Part shown: piece after piece, positions 54,924-63,683 of the stretch | How positions within the stretch are numbered: position 1 is the first letter of the stretch | Layout of the letters: the number at the start of each line of letters is the position of its first letter | Assembly (NCBI GenBank): GCA_947630325.1 | Contig: CANRHB010000003.1 | Location: 58,096 to 122,095 of the forward strand | Source: an uncultured Clostridia bacterium | GTDB taxonomy: Bacteria; Bacillota; Clostridia; Christensenellales; Borkfalkiaceae | Direction: 5' to 3' | DNA length: 64,000 nucleotides | The notes under the pieces: generated by a model | Database searches by the model: none | Seen by the model: only the letters and a program-made list of their open reading frames with translations | Told to the model about the DNA's origin: nothing | Translations under genes and position numbers: made by a program

Positions 54924-56146
54924 TTGATTTCCTCCGTGATCTCGGCAAATGCGCCGTCTCGATATAAATTCACAAGTTTGACGCGGGCAAGCGTCCCCTC
55001 TTTTGCGCCGTTTGCATATATGCGGATATAATTCTCGCTGTATCCGCCTTCTTCTTCAAAGAGAACAGTGCGCTCCGTCCCCAAAAAACGCGATACGTAT
55101 GCGATTTCGGCGCGTTTTGCGGCCTCTGTGATGCGCGCCATGCGCTCCTTTTTGACAGAGGCGGACAGGTCCTTCTTCTTTGCCGCCGCCGTTCCCGGGC
55201 GGGAGGAGAAGGGAAAACAGTGCACCCGCGCAAACCCCGCTTCGCCGATGATGGAAAGGCTCTCCTTGAAGTCCTCCTCCGTTTCGGTGGGGAAGCCGAC
55301 GATGATGTCCGTCGTGATGGCGGCGTCCGGAAAGAATTCGTAAATTTTTTTGCAACAGGCAAGATATTCTTCCCGCGTGTAGCGGCGGTTCATGGCTTTG
55401 AGCACCGCCGAGGAGCCGCTCTGCAACGACAGGTGGAAGTGCGGCGCGACGTTGCCCGCCTCCCTCATCTGCAAAAGGAATTTTTCGTCGACGATCCCCT
55501 CCTCGAGGGAGCCCAGACGGATGCGCGCGGGGACGTCTTTCAATAAAAGCAACAATTCGCCCAAACCGATGTCGCCGTCGCGGTAGGAGGAGACGTCGAT
55601 GCCCGTGAGCACGATCTCCCTTGCACCGCAATTTTCGGCTTCGCGCAAAACGCTCTCCGCGCTCCGCGAACGGGTCCTGCCGCGAAGATAGGGAATGAGG
55701 CAATAGGAGCAGAAGCGGTTGCAGCCGTCCTGGATGCGCAAAAAGGCGCGGGTCTTGGTTTGTTTGGGGGAAGGAAGTTCGCAGAAAACCTGCTCCGTTT
55801 CGCGGAAAATGCCCCTATTTTGCAATACGTTTAGCACTTTGCCCTTGTTTTGCGCGCCGAGAACGAGGACGACCCCCTCTTTTTCGAGAAAGGCCTCCGC
55901 GTTCTGTTCGGATGCGCAACCACATACCACCACAGGGGCGTTGGGGTTATATTTGCGCATACGCGCGACCGCCTGACGGGACTTGCGCTCCGCCTCCGCC
56001 GTCACCGCGCAGGTGTTGAGGAGGTACAGATCGGCATAGCCGAGCTCGTCCGTCACCTCGTAGCCGCGCTCTTCGAGCCCCCTCATCAAAGAGGCGCTCT
56101 CCACTTCGTTCAGCTTGCACCCGAGGGTGAACACACATGCCTTCAT
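54920..56146 (-). CDS. mtaB: tRNA t6A37 methylthiotransferase
   Basis: The 408-residue radical-SAM enzyme has the N-terminal UPF0004 domain with three cluster Cys (Phe-Thr-Leu-Gly-Cys-Lys-Leu-Asn, then Asn-Thr-Cys-Ala-Val-Thr and Val-Cys-Gly-Cys-Ala), and the radical-SAM motif Cys-Asn-Arg-Phe-Cys-Ser-Tyr-Cys. A TRAM domain is at the C-terminus. It converts t6A37 to ms2t6A37 in tRNA decoding ANN codons. It overlaps both rsmE and hinT by 4 bp. MtaB is favoured over MiaB/RimO by size and start. Confidence 0.95.
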   Translation of the reverse strand: MKACVFTLGCKLNEVESASLMRGLEERGYEVTDELGYADLYLLNTCAVTAEAERKSRQAVARMRKYNPNAPVVVCGCASEQNAEAFLEKEGVVLVLGAQNKGKVLNVLQNRGIFRETEQVFCELPSPKQTKTRAFLRIQDGCNRFCSYCLIPYLRGRTRSRSAESVLREAENCGAREIVLTGIDVSSYRDGDIGLGELLLLLKDVPARIRLGSLEEGIVDEKFLLQMREAGNVAPHFHLSLQSGSSAVLKAMNRRYTREEYLACCKKIYEFFPDAAITTDIIVGFPTETEEDFKESLSIIGEAGFARVHCFPFSSRPGTAAAKKKDLSASVKKERMARITEAAKRAEIAYVSRFLGTERTVLFEEEGGYSENYIRIYANGAKEGTLARVKLVNLYRDGAFAEITEEIK

Positions 56147-56856
56147 CTGAGTTCCCCCGCTTCGTACATGACGACGGACAGAAGCGCGATCGCCGCCGTC
56201 TCCGCCCGCAAAATGCGCTTGCCCAAAGAGACGCCCGTAAACCCGTAAGACTTTGCAAGCGCGAACTCCTCCTCCGAGAAGCCGCCCTCGCTCCCCACGA
56301 CGAGCGCGACGGAGCCCGAGATCCCTTTTATATCGCCCTCGCTCTTTTCCAAAAATTCGCAGGCGAACAGCTTATTTTGATACCCGTTTGCGCTTTTTAA
56401 GGCTTCTTCGAAGGTTTCGAAGTACACGACCTCGGGCGCGACGGAGCGCATACACTGCTTTGCCGCCTCGCGGGAGACGCGGTTCAAACGCTCCAACTTG
56501 TTTTCGTTCATGTACGCCGCGCAGTAGCGGGAGGAGAACACGCCGATCTTGGACGCGCCGAGTTCCACCGCCTTTTGCACGACGAGTTCGGTTTTATCTC
56601 CTTTGAGCGCGCCGATGAAAAGACAGACGTTGGTGTGCGGTTCGCGGTCCCCCGCCTTTTTTTCGAGCACGTGGACGAGCATTCGATCGCGCTCCACCTT
56701 GGCGACGACGGCCGAATACTCCGCGCCGCTCCCGTCGAGGAGGGAGAGTTCGCTCCCCTCGCGGAGACGCAATACGTTTTTGGCATGGCGGAATTCGTCG
56801 CCCGTGAGCGCGACTTCCTCTTGAATATGGTCGATGAAAAAACGGTTACGTGCCAT
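56143..56856 (-). CDS. rsmE: 16S rRNA (uracil1498-N3)-methyltransferase
   Basis: At 237 residues it has the normal RsmE build: N-terminal PUA-like domain, then a SPOUT knot with Val-Val-Gly-Ser-Glu-Gly-Gly-Phe-Ser-Glu-Glu-Glu and Leu-Gly-Lys-Arg-Ile-Leu-Arg-Ala-Glu-Thr-Ala at the end. It methylates U1498 of 16S rRNA. The start at 56856 is fixed by similarity; no ribosome site precedes it, and the longer in-frame reading to 57138 runs into repeat E. prmA upstream is usually in the same operon but here a repeat separates them. Confidence 0.95.
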   Translation of the reverse strand: MARNRFFIDHIQEEVALTGDEFRHAKNVLRLREGSELSLLDGSGAEYSAVVAKVERDRMLVHVLEKKAGDREPHTNVCLFIGALKGDKTELVVQKAVELGASKIGVFSSRYCAAYMNENKLERLNRVSREAAKQCMRSVAPEVVYFETFEEALKSANGYQNKLFACEFLEKSEGDIKGISGSVALVVGSEGGFSEEEFALAKSYGFTGVSLGKRILRAETAAIALLSVVMYEAGELR

Positions 56857-57150
56857 GGTTGTTTTTGTTTTTTTTGGGGGGAGTGGGGGCGTCATGCTGC
56901 CCCGCGCGCAGTTCTGATTCTCTAAGCGCGGCACGAGGAGCCTGCGACGAAGTAGCCGAAATGTATTTACGCAGTTCGTGAAAGAAAGTCTGCGAAGGCA
57001 TCTTGGTACGTTTGGGTTTGGTTTTGAACGTACCTTAACGTAACAAGATTCCCTCGGGAAATTGCCGTGTCGGACTTCGTTATTCCCTTTACGGCTCGGA
57101 ATGACGCGATTCGCGCGGGAAGGAATGACGCAGGGCAAAGCGGGGAAAAA
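56857..57150. repeat. Intergenic repeat mosaic 8, between prmA and rsmE
   Basis: Nearly the entire gap is a family E element (56889-57107). It splits the usual prmA-rsmE pair. Confidence 0.8.
56889..57107. repeat. Family E element, inverted relative to 37478
   Basis: Ends GCGTCATGCTG and CGGAATGACGC are inverted in the outer 7 bp. The inside includes GGCATCTTGGTACG, an AACGT-rich middle and GATTCCCTCGG. Confidence 0.75.
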
Positions 57151-58086
57151 TTACTTCCTGTATGCGAGGGCGAGCCATTCGCCGTCGCGGCGTTCTTCCA
57201 ACAAGAGAAAGCCGAGCGAGGCATAGGTCTGCTTGACAAATTCAAGCCGCTCCTTGATGATGCCGCTCAAAAGAAGCACTCCTCCCTCTTTGAGAGCATT
57301 CTTCGCCGAGGGAGCAAGCAACGCCAACACCTCCGCGGTGATGTTCGCAACAATCAAGTCGGCCTTAAAATCCGACCCGTCTAACAAATTCGCCTCCGAA
57401 ACGATGACCTTTTCCGAAACGCCGCTTTTGAAAGCGTTGTGCTTTGCGCTCTTGACGGCGATGGGGTCGAGGTCCGAAAGATAGCACCGTTTTGCACCGA
57501 GTTTGACTGCAGAAATGCCCAAAATGCCGCTCCCGCAACCCACGTCGAGCACGACGTCCCCCTCTTTGACGTACTCCTGCAAGAGTTCCACGCACATGCG
57601 GGTCGTCTCATGTTCCCCCGTGCCGAACGCCATGCTCGAATCCAAAGAGACGATCTCCTCGTTCTCCTCTTTTTGATAGGAGAGCCACTCGGGCACGACG
57701 ACGATTTTGCCGATATGGATGGGGCGGAAGTGCTTTTTCCAGACGTCGATCCAATCGTCCCCCTCGATCTCGCGCTTGGTGTCCTCGAGGGTGCCGAAGT
57801 CGATCGCGCCCCCGCTCAGTTCGCGGCGGCGATAGATCTCCTCCATGACGGACGAAATTTTTTCCGTCTCCGCAGGCTCGAAATAGCACTTGACGAGGAC
57901 GTCCTGCTTTGGCTCCGAAACGCTGTCGTCCATGTAGTCCCAAAAGACGGTGGAATCTCTTTGCAGAGCCAAAATGTCGTTGTGGTCACACACGGTGACG
58001 CCGAAGGAGGTGTATTCCCACATGACGTCGGAGACGAGTTCACTCGCCTCGCTGGTGGTGTGGACGGTAAGTTCGATAAATTTCAT
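57151..58086 (-). CDS. prmA: Ribosomal protein L11 methyltransferase
   Basis: The 311-residue protein has an N-terminal substrate-binding domain, then the SAM domain with Val-Leu-Asp-Val-Gly-Cys-Gly-Ser-Gly-Ile-Leu-Gly and Asn-Ile-Thr-Ala-Glu-Val-Leu (NxxxE-type acceptor motif, from PrmA's Asn-Ile-Leu-Ala). It trimethylates L11. It is 16 bp after the rng gene. Confidence 0.95.
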   Translation of the reverse strand: MKFIELTVHTTSEASELVSDVMWEYTSFGVTVCDHNDILALQRDSTVFWDYMDDSVSEPKQDVLVKCYFEPAETEKISSVMEEIYRRRELSGGAIDFGTLEDTKREIEGDDWIDVWKKHFRPIHIGKIVVVPEWLSYQKEENEEIVSLDSSMAFGTGEHETTRMCVELLQEYVKEGDVVLDVGCGSGILGISAVKLGAKRCYLSDLDPIAVKSAKHNAFKSGVSEKVIVSEANLLDGSDFKADLIVANITAEVLALLAPSAKNALKEGGVLLLSGIIKERLEFVKQTYASLGFLLLEERRDGEWLALAYRK

Positions 58087-58102
58087 ACCTTTCTCTTAAA
58101 AA

Positions 58103-59596
58103 TCAATATAATATCTGCGCCGTGTCGGGCAGGGTAAGGACCTTTGCGTTGTCGCCGCGCACCGAAAATTTTTCCTCGGGGAAGGAGGTGTGCGGAATGA
58201 AATACACCCGCTTTTCCCGCCACGCCCCTTTGACTTCGTCCGCAAAATAGCGCTCGGAGAGAATTTTGTTCATGAGGGCGCGATCAAGTTCCACGATCGC
58301 CGCGCTGTACCCGTCCGCAAAACAGCCCAGAATTGCGGAGCGGACGCGCATTGCCATGTAGATATCCGAAAGAACATACCCCTGCCGCGTGCAATGGGTG
58401 CAGGGTTTTAAGAGGAAGGAGCCGAGTTCGCCCGACATCCGCTTGCGGGTAAAGAGGGTGACGCACAGATCGCTCATGGGGAGCACCCTGCTCTTTGCGC
58501 GGTCCTTGGAAAGCGCCTCCTCGAGCGCGGCGGTGACGGCGAGGCGGTGTTCCTCCTCAGCCATGTCGATGAAGTCCACCGCGACGATCCCGCCGATGTT
58601 GCGGATGCGGACCTGACGCGCGATCTCCTGCGCCGCAAGCAGATTTGTTTTGAGCACCGTGCTCTCGAGGTCGCTGTCCCCCGTATATTTGCCCGTATTC
58701 ACGTCGAATACCGTCATCGCCTCGGTGCGGTCGATGATGAGATAGGCGCCGTTTTTGAGTTTGATCTGCGGGTCGGTAAGGGACAATATCTGCTCATCCA
58801 CGCCATAGAAGGAGAACATGCTCCGCTCCCCCGTATAGCGGATGATGCGCTTTTCGCCGAGGTCGGCGCGCAGGCGCGCGAGACGCAAGACCTTTTCGTA
58901 CAGTTCCCCGTCGCCGACGTACACCTTCGTGTCGCCGTCGCCGAGTGAATCGCGCATCACCTTGACGGGCAGGTCGTACTCCTTATACACCGCCGCCCCC
59001 ACGGGCGCGGTCTTTGCCGCCTCGAGGGTCGCGCGGGAAACTCTCTTCAAATATTCCGACTCGATTTTAAGAGCGCGCTTTGTTGCTCCCGTCGCCGCCG
59101 TGCGAACGATGAAGCCCTGCCCCGCCTCGCGGAGTTTGTCCGCCTCTTTTAAGAGTTCTTCCCGCGCCTTTTCGTCCGTGATCTTTCTCGAGATCCCCAA
59201 AAAGTCCGTGCGCGGCAGAAAAATGAGATTTTTTCCGACAAAAGAGAGTTCGGCGGAGACTTTCGCTCCCTTGCTCCCGCGGGGCGTTTTGACGACTTGC
59301 ACCAAAATTTCGTCCCCCGCTTTGAGCGGAGAGGAGGTGAATTTTCCGCTTCCGTCATAGCTTGAAAAGATCTCGGCTCCCTCGTTGAGGGGGAGATAGC
59401 AGTTGCGCTCCATGCCGCAGGAGACAAACGCCGCCTGCATTCCCTGCACGATGTTCGCCACTCTCCCCTTGTAGATGTTGCCGAGGACGTCGCCCTCTTT
59501 TTCGTTCTCGACGCCGACCTCGACAATCTTGCCGTCCTCCGCATAAACCGCGATCTGCTCTCCGCAGAAGCGGTCGAAAAACCATTCCTTTTTCAT
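58103..59596 (-). CDS. rng: Ribonuclease G/E
   Basis: A 497-residue RNase G. It has an S1 domain near the N-terminus (Asn-Ile-Tyr-Lys-Gly-Arg-Val), the catalytic Asp region Val-Phe-Asp-Val-Asn-Thr-Gly-Lys-Tyr and Val-Asp-Phe-Ile-Asp-Met (two Mg-binding Asp), and the zinc link Cys-Thr-His-Cys in Lys-Pro-Cys-Thr-His-Cys-Thr. It cleaves AU-rich single-stranded RNA and 5' ends of 16S rRNA. It lacks the C-terminal scaffold of RNase E. Promoter at 59624-59652; no clear ribosome site. Confidence 0.95.
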   Translation of the reverse strand: MKKEWFFDRFCGEQIAVYAEDGKIVEVGVENEKEGDVLGNIYKGRVANIVQGMQAAFVSCGMERNCYLPLNEGAEIFSSYDGSGKFTSSPLKAGDEILVQVVKTPRGSKGAKVSAELSFVGKNLIFLPRTDFLGISRKITDEKAREELLKEADKLREAGQGFIVRTAATGATKRALKIESEYLKRVSRATLEAAKTAPVGAAVYKEYDLPVKVMRDSLGDGDTKVYVGDGELYEKVLRLARLRADLGEKRIIRYTGERSMFSFYGVDEQILSLTDPQIKLKNGAYLIIDRTEAMTVFDVNTGKYTGDSDLESTVLKTNLLAAQEIARQVRIRNIGGIVAVDFIDMAEEEHRLAVTAALEEALSKDRAKSRVLPMSDLCVTLFTRKRMSGELGSFLLKPCTHCTRQGYVLSDIYMAMRVRSAILGCFADGYSAAIVELDRALMNKILSERYFADEVKGAWREKRVYFIPHTSFPEEKFSVRGDNAKVLTLPDTAQILY

Positions 59597-59623
59597 AAAC
59601 CGACCAAAAAAGAAGTTTTCCTT

Positions 59624-59652
59624 ATTGTATCATACATTTTGCATTTAAGCAA
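59624..59652 (-). promoter_or_regulatory. Promoter of rng-prmA
   Basis: On the minus strand TTGCTT (59647-59652) and TACAAT (59624-59629) are separated by 17 bp. Confidence 0.75.
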
Positions 59653-59681
59653 CTTTTTTTTAAGCGCGAAAAGCCCCCTCC

Positions 59682-60515
59682 TCACGGAGAGAGGCAATCT
59701 TTGAGTTTTCGCCCATAGCCGCCCTCTTGCAGAATAAGAAGGAGCTCCTCTTCGGAAAGTTCGCCCGCGAATTCCCCCTCTTCAAAAAGCAGAAGAGTAA
59801 GATATTTGTCCTCGCGCAGATAGCGCATGGCCTCGCCCGCCGTCTTTTCGGCGGAGAGGGCGATCCTTTTCTCCTCGATCCCGCGGGAAAAATCCTTGGG
59901 CGCAAATGCGAGACGGGTGTACTTTCCGCCGCCGAACCCGCCCGCAAAGAGGAGCACGGCAAAAAACAGCGCGCCGAAACCGGGCTTTGCGATACAGCAC
60001 GTATAGACAAAATATCCCAAAATGCCCGCCGCCGTGACAAGGCTTAAAATGCGGCAGACGAGCGCGGACTTCCTCTCCCCGAGCGGGCGCAAAAGTACCC
60101 GCACGATCCTGCCGCCGTCGAGCGGAAAGGCGGGGAGCAGATTGACGAGAAAGAGGGAAAGGGAGATGTATGCCGCGACGTCGGTATAGGGATAGGTCTC
60201 GGGATAGAGCCACCAGAGCGCGGCAAAGCCGAGCGCAGTGATGGCGTTTATCAGCGGCCCCGCAAGGCACACCCAAATTTCCTGCAAGGGCGAGATCCCG
60301 CGGATGTCCCCCGAAATGACCGCGCCGTATGGCATGAGCACGATCTTATCGAGGGAAAAGCCCATTCTCCGCGCGGCGGCCGCGTGGGCGAGTTCGTGTT
60401 CGAGGGCGGCAAATACCGCCGCAAGAAGGAGAAGAAGCTGACCCGTGAACGCGGAAAGGAGGAGCGCGGCCGCAAACAGCGGGTGGACGCGCAGGGAGAG
60501 TTTAGCTCCACGCAA
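59682..60515 (-). CDS. spoIVFB: Site-2-type metalloprotease SpoIVFB-like
   Basis: A 277-residue intramembrane protease with about six helices. The zinc motif His-Glu-Leu-Ala-His is in the second helix, and the third ligand is Asn-Leu-Leu-Pro-Ala-Phe-Pro-Leu-Asp-Gly-Gly. A CBS-like tail (about 215-275) follows, as in SpoIVFB, which binds ATP. In Bacillus it cleaves pro-sigma-K. It overlaps the upstream M23-like SpoIVFA gene by 14 bp, the usual order. This pairing makes a sporulation role more likely than a generic M50 protease. Confidence 0.9.
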   Translation of the reverse strand: MRGAKLSLRVHPLFAAALLLSAFTGQLLLLLAAVFAALEHELAHAAAARRMGFSLDKIVLMPYGAVISGDIRGISPLQEIWVCLAGPLINAITALGFAALWWLYPETYPYTDVAAYISLSLFLVNLLPAFPLDGGRIVRVLLRPLGERKSALVCRILSLVTAAGILGYFVYTCCIAKPGFGALFFAVLLFAGGFGGGKYTRLAFAPKDFSRGIEEKRIALSAEKTAGEAMRYLREDKYLTLLLFEEGEFAGELSEEELLLILQEGGYGRKLKDCLSP

Positions 60516-61230
60516 GCGTGTTTTCGTCCACTTTGAGACAGTTGAGAAGGGCGCCGTCCTCGTAGAACATGACGCGGACCTCCCCCTCTCCGTCCGACCA
60601 GCCGAGAGGAATGTTGCTCCTTATTTCGTCTCCCTCGCCGCTGTAAACATAGTCGAGCCCGCTGATGATGGAGGAGAAGCGTTCGGAGTGTTTGACTTCC
60701 ACCGTGTATCCCGTTTCGGCATTGCCGTTGACAGAGGAGAGCGTTCCCGCGCAGGGGGAGTAGACGCTGCACTGCGACGTGAAGGAGAGCACCCCCGTCT
60801 CGGAGACGGCGAGTTCCGCCTCTACCGTGTCGTTGACGACGGGCGAGAGGGTGAATTCGGAATAGGTGCGCGTATCCGCCTGTTCGGTATTGTTGTTCCC
60901 GAACAGTCCGCGCACGAAGGTGTTGATGGCGCTGTTGGGCAAAAAGATGTTGGTAAGGAAGATGGCGGCGCAGAGGGCGCAGACGGCGATGAATTCTCCC
61001 ACGATCACCCGCCGCGCCGTCTTGTTCTTCTTTCCTTCATAGGCGTTCCGCGCGATGGGAGTGCTCTCCGCATAGGAGGGATCCTCCGATTCGAGCTTTT
61101 CGTTCACCTCCTCCACGAGCCGCTCTTGAAGGTCGGGTTCCTTCTCCCGTTTTTTGCGCTCCTTCCGCCGCACGGTGACCGTCTCGACGGGGATCTCAAG
61201 CATTTCGGCATATTCGAGTTCTTCATTCAT
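60502..61230 (-). CDS. spoIVFA: SpoIVFA-like inhibitor of SpoIVFB
   Basis: A 242-residue protein with a charged N-terminal part, one membrane helix (about 72-95) and a degenerate LytM domain at the C-terminus without zinc His. This matches SpoIVFA, which holds SpoIVFB inactive until the forespore signal. AGAGGTG lies 5 nt before the ATG at 61230; the longer reading to 61260 lacks a ribosome site. The identification relies much on the neighbouring protease. Confidence 0.8.
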   Translation of the reverse strand: MNEELEYAEMLEIPVETVTVRRKERKKREKEPDLQERLVEEVNEKLESEDPSYAESTPIARNAYEGKKNKTARRVIVGEFIAVCALCAAIFLTNIFLPNSAINTFVRGLFGNNNTEQADTRTYSEFTLSPVVNDTVEAELAVSETGVLSFTSQCSVYSPCAGTLSSVNGNAETGYTVEVKHSERFSSIISGLDYVYSGEGDEIRSNIPLGWSDGEGEVRVMFYEDGALLNCLKVDENTLAWS

Positions 61231-61290
61231 GATGACACCTCTTGAAATTCTTTGTGTCATAGTTTATGCGGCTTTTTTCCCGTTTAGAAG

Positions 61291-61325
61291 AAAAAATCTC
61301 TGTCGAAGTCACACGACAGAGATCA
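61291..61325 (-). terminator. Terminator of the cysteine desulfurase gene
   Basis: ATCTCTGTCG and CGACAGAGAT around an 8-nt loop (61296-61323), with six T on the minus strand (A61291-61296). Confidence 0.85.
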
Positions 61326-61348
61326 TTTTTCATATCATGAAGGCGAAT

Positions 61349-62443
61349 TTATTTGCGGAGAATTTTTACGACCGTTTGTGCGGCGAAGCGGACTTCCTCC
61401 TCCGTCGTCTCCGCGACGAAGGAAAAACGCACCCCCCTTTTCGCCTCTTCGGGGGTCCTGCCCATGGCGAGCATGACGTGGGAGGGAAGGGACGCATGAG
61501 CCGAGCACGCCGCCCCGCCCGACGCCGCCACGCCGTTGAGATCGAGCACGTTCAAAAACGCCTCGCCCCCTCTTACAAAAGTAAGATGGGAGATGTTCGG
61601 CGCACGGTTTTCGCCGTCCCTCTTGACCTTATCGCCGAGAGCCGAAAAAATTATTTCTTCGAAGAGGTCGCGCAGTTTCCCCGTGTGCGCGCAGAATTCT
61701 TCCCTCTGTTGCTGTGCAAGTCCGAGCGCCGAAGCAAAGCCGACGATCCCCGCCACGTTCAAGGTGCCGCCGCGAAGAGAGCGTTCCTGCTCCCCGCCGA
61801 CGATGAGGGGAGAGAGTTTTGCGCCTTTTTTTACAATGAGCGCGCCCACCCCTTTCGGCCCTCCCAATTTGTGCGCCGAGAGGGAGATCCCGTCCGCAAA
61901 ACGCAATACGTCCTGCAAATTCAAAGTGCAAGCCGCCTGCACGCAGTCCGAAAAAAAGAGGGCGCCGCGGGCATGGGCGGCCTTTGCAAGTTCCTCCACG
62001 GGTTGGATGCACCCCGTTTCGTTGTTGACCGCCATCACACAGACGAGCCCCGTGTCCTCCCTCATCCCGCCGCAAATGTGTTCGGGCGTGACAATTCCCC
62101 CTTCGGAAACGGCGCAGGCGTTTCCCCCCGCTTTTCGCAAGGAGAGGGCGGAGAGCGCGGCGGCGTGTTCGATGGGAGAAAGGAGGGCAGTCCCCTCCCC
62201 CATTTGGCGCACCGCCCAATTATCCGCTTCTGTGCCGCCCGAGGTGAAGTAGACTTCGCCCGGCTTGACCCCGAGGACTTCGGCGATCTTGTCGCGCGCC
62301 GAAGTGACGGCATAAGCCGCCTCCCTGCCGAAGGAATGCAGGGAGTCGGGATTGCCGAAGACGCCCGTAAGATAGGGCGTCATCTTTTCGAGCGTTTGCG
62401 GCTTGAGCGGCGAGGTCGCCGCATAGTCGAGATAGACGTTCAT
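61349..62443 (-). CDS. Cysteine desulfurase (NifS/IscS family)
   Basis: The 364-residue PLP enzyme begins Val-Tyr-Leu-Asp-Tyr-Ala-Ala-Thr-Ser-Pro and has the PLP lysine in Leu-Ser-Ala-His-Lys-Leu-Gly-Gly-Pro-Lys-Gly. The mobile loop has Ala-Ala-Ser-Gly-Gly-Ala-Ala-Cys-Ser-Ala-His, with the catalytic Cys near 320. It supplies sulfur for Fe-S clusters or thio-tRNA. No iscU or mnmA is adjacent, so its partner is unknown. It is 10 bp behind the APH-like gene. Confidence 0.94.
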   Translation of the reverse strand: MNVYLDYAATSPLKPQTLEKMTPYLTGVFGNPDSLHSFGREAAYAVTSARDKIAEVLGVKPGEVYFTSGGTEADNWAVRQMGEGTALLSPIEHAAALSALSLRKAGGNACAVSEGGIVTPEHICGGMREDTGLVCVMAVNNETGCIQPVEELAKAAHARGALFFSDCVQAACTLNLQDVLRFADGISLSAHKLGGPKGVGALIVKKGAKLSPLIVGGEQERSLRGGTLNVAGIVGFASALGLAQQQREEFCAHTGKLRDLFEEIIFSALGDKVKRDGENRAPNISHLTFVRGGEAFLNVLDLNGVAASGGAACSAHASLPSHVMLAMGRTPEEAKRGVRFSFVAETTEEEVRFAAQTVVKILRK

Positions 62444-62453
62444 GTCAAAAGCG

Positions 62454-63194
62454 TTACTGCCAATCGCAGACGTTCACCCATTTGGAGAGGAATTCGGCCT
62501 CCTCGGGCTTGTTCTTAACCGACTGCGACGCCGCAACGATGGGCAATACCCGCTGGACATATTGAATGGCGGTGTCCGTCTTTAAGCAATATTTTTTCAG
62601 ATATTTTTCGGCGACGTCGGGCTGGCCGTGCAGGTGGAACAGAAGATAGGTGCGCGCGGCGTCCGCCGAGCCGTTGCCCTGCGTGGCGTGCGCCCAGTCG
62701 ATGATGTAGGGAGTGCCGTCCTTGGCGATGATGATGTTGCTCGGCTGGAAATCGCCGTGGCAGAGTTTTTTATGGCGGGGCAGACCGTCCAGCCGCACAT
62801 GCAGGTCATAGCGCACGGTGGCGGGGAAGGAACTCGCCGAAATTTTGGCGTGCATCTTGTCCCTGAGGTGCCCCAAAAGAGGGACCTTTTCCTTGCTCAT
62901 GCGGACCTGCAGATCGACGAAGAAGTCGAGATATTCGTCGAGCTTTTCGGGGTTCTTTTTCATGAGACTGTCAAGCGTTTCGCCCTCGATAAATTCCCAC
63001 GTAAGCGACCAGTTTCCGTCGATCACGGAGACTTCGAGTATCTTGGGGATATTGAGGGAAGTCTCCTCGACGCGCGCCTGGTTGAGCGCCTCGTTCAAGA
63101 TCCCCGCCTTGGAATAGGTCTCGTCGAAGGACTTGATGAGTTTGTTCCCGTCGCGGTATACCTTTTTCCCGATCCCCGTGTAGATGAGTTCCAT
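62454..63194 (-). CDS. APH/choline kinase-fold phosphotransferase
   Basis: This 246-residue kinase-like protein has the APH catalytic loop Leu-Cys-His-Gly-Asp-Phe-Gln-Pro-Ser-Asn (Asp and Asn) and the metal-binding Ile-Ile-Asp-Trp. Such proteins phosphorylate small alcohols, sugars or antibiotics; the substrate cannot be told. It begins at 63194, where AGGAGG stands 6 nt upstream, 6 codons inside the longest reading. It may share a transcript with the cysteine desulfurase gene. Confidence 0.88.
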   Translation of the reverse strand: MELIYTGIGKKVYRDGNKLIKSFDETYSKAGILNEALNQARVEETSLNIPKILEVSVIDGNWSLTWEFIEGETLDSLMKKNPEKLDEYLDFFVDLQVRMSKEKVPLLGHLRDKMHAKISASSFPATVRYDLHVRLDGLPRHKKLCHGDFQPSNIIIAKDGTPYIIDWAHATQGNGSADAARTYLLFHLHGQPDVAEKYLKKYCLKTDTAIQYVQRVLPIVAASQSVKNKPEEAEFLSKWVNVCDWQ

Positions 63195-63441
63195 TCTTTT
63201 CCTCCTTATCATGCGGAAACAGTCCGCTCCCTGTGCCGTTATTATAGCGCAAAAACCCGAAATTGTAAATAGACTTCCGAAAAATATTTTTCAGAGCCCT
63301 CGGCGCGGAGCGAATGACAAATTAGAACAAAGAACACCACCCCCCCCCTACCCCCTTCCTAAGGAGGGGGCACGTAAACGGGATCCGCGCAAAACCCCCG
63401 CCATTGGAGGGGAACTAAGGGGGTGGGCGCATTTCTAAAAC

Positions 63442-63510
63442 ACGTCTTAGCGAAGTTGAGGAATGTCCTGTTTATAATGCGGACACCCTTCGACAAGCTC
63501 AGGGTGACGT
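63442..63510 (-). repeat. Family D element, short, damaged left end
   Basis: The right end is intact (GGGTGACGTATTTAGAA); the left end has ACGTCT instead of ACGTCA. It has the signature TATAATGCGGACACCCTTCG. Confidence 0.7.
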
Positions 63511-63529
63511 ATTTAGAATACACCGTCCC

Positions 63530-63683
63530 GCGTCATTCCGAGCCGCACAAGCGGTTACGAAGTCCGAAATGGAAAGTCTCCGAGGGAATCTTGTTGCGTT
63601 CAAAACCAAACATAAACGTACCAAGATGCCTTCGCGGACTTTCTAACGGGACTGTGTAAACACATTTCGGCTCAGCATGACGC
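63530..63683. repeat. Family E element, 154 bp, with partial second copy
   Basis: Ends GCGTCATTCCG and CAGCATGACGC. It is followed immediately by a second partial copy to 63832 sharing CCAAGATGCCTTCGCGGAC and ending again in CAGCATGACGC. Confidence 0.75.
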
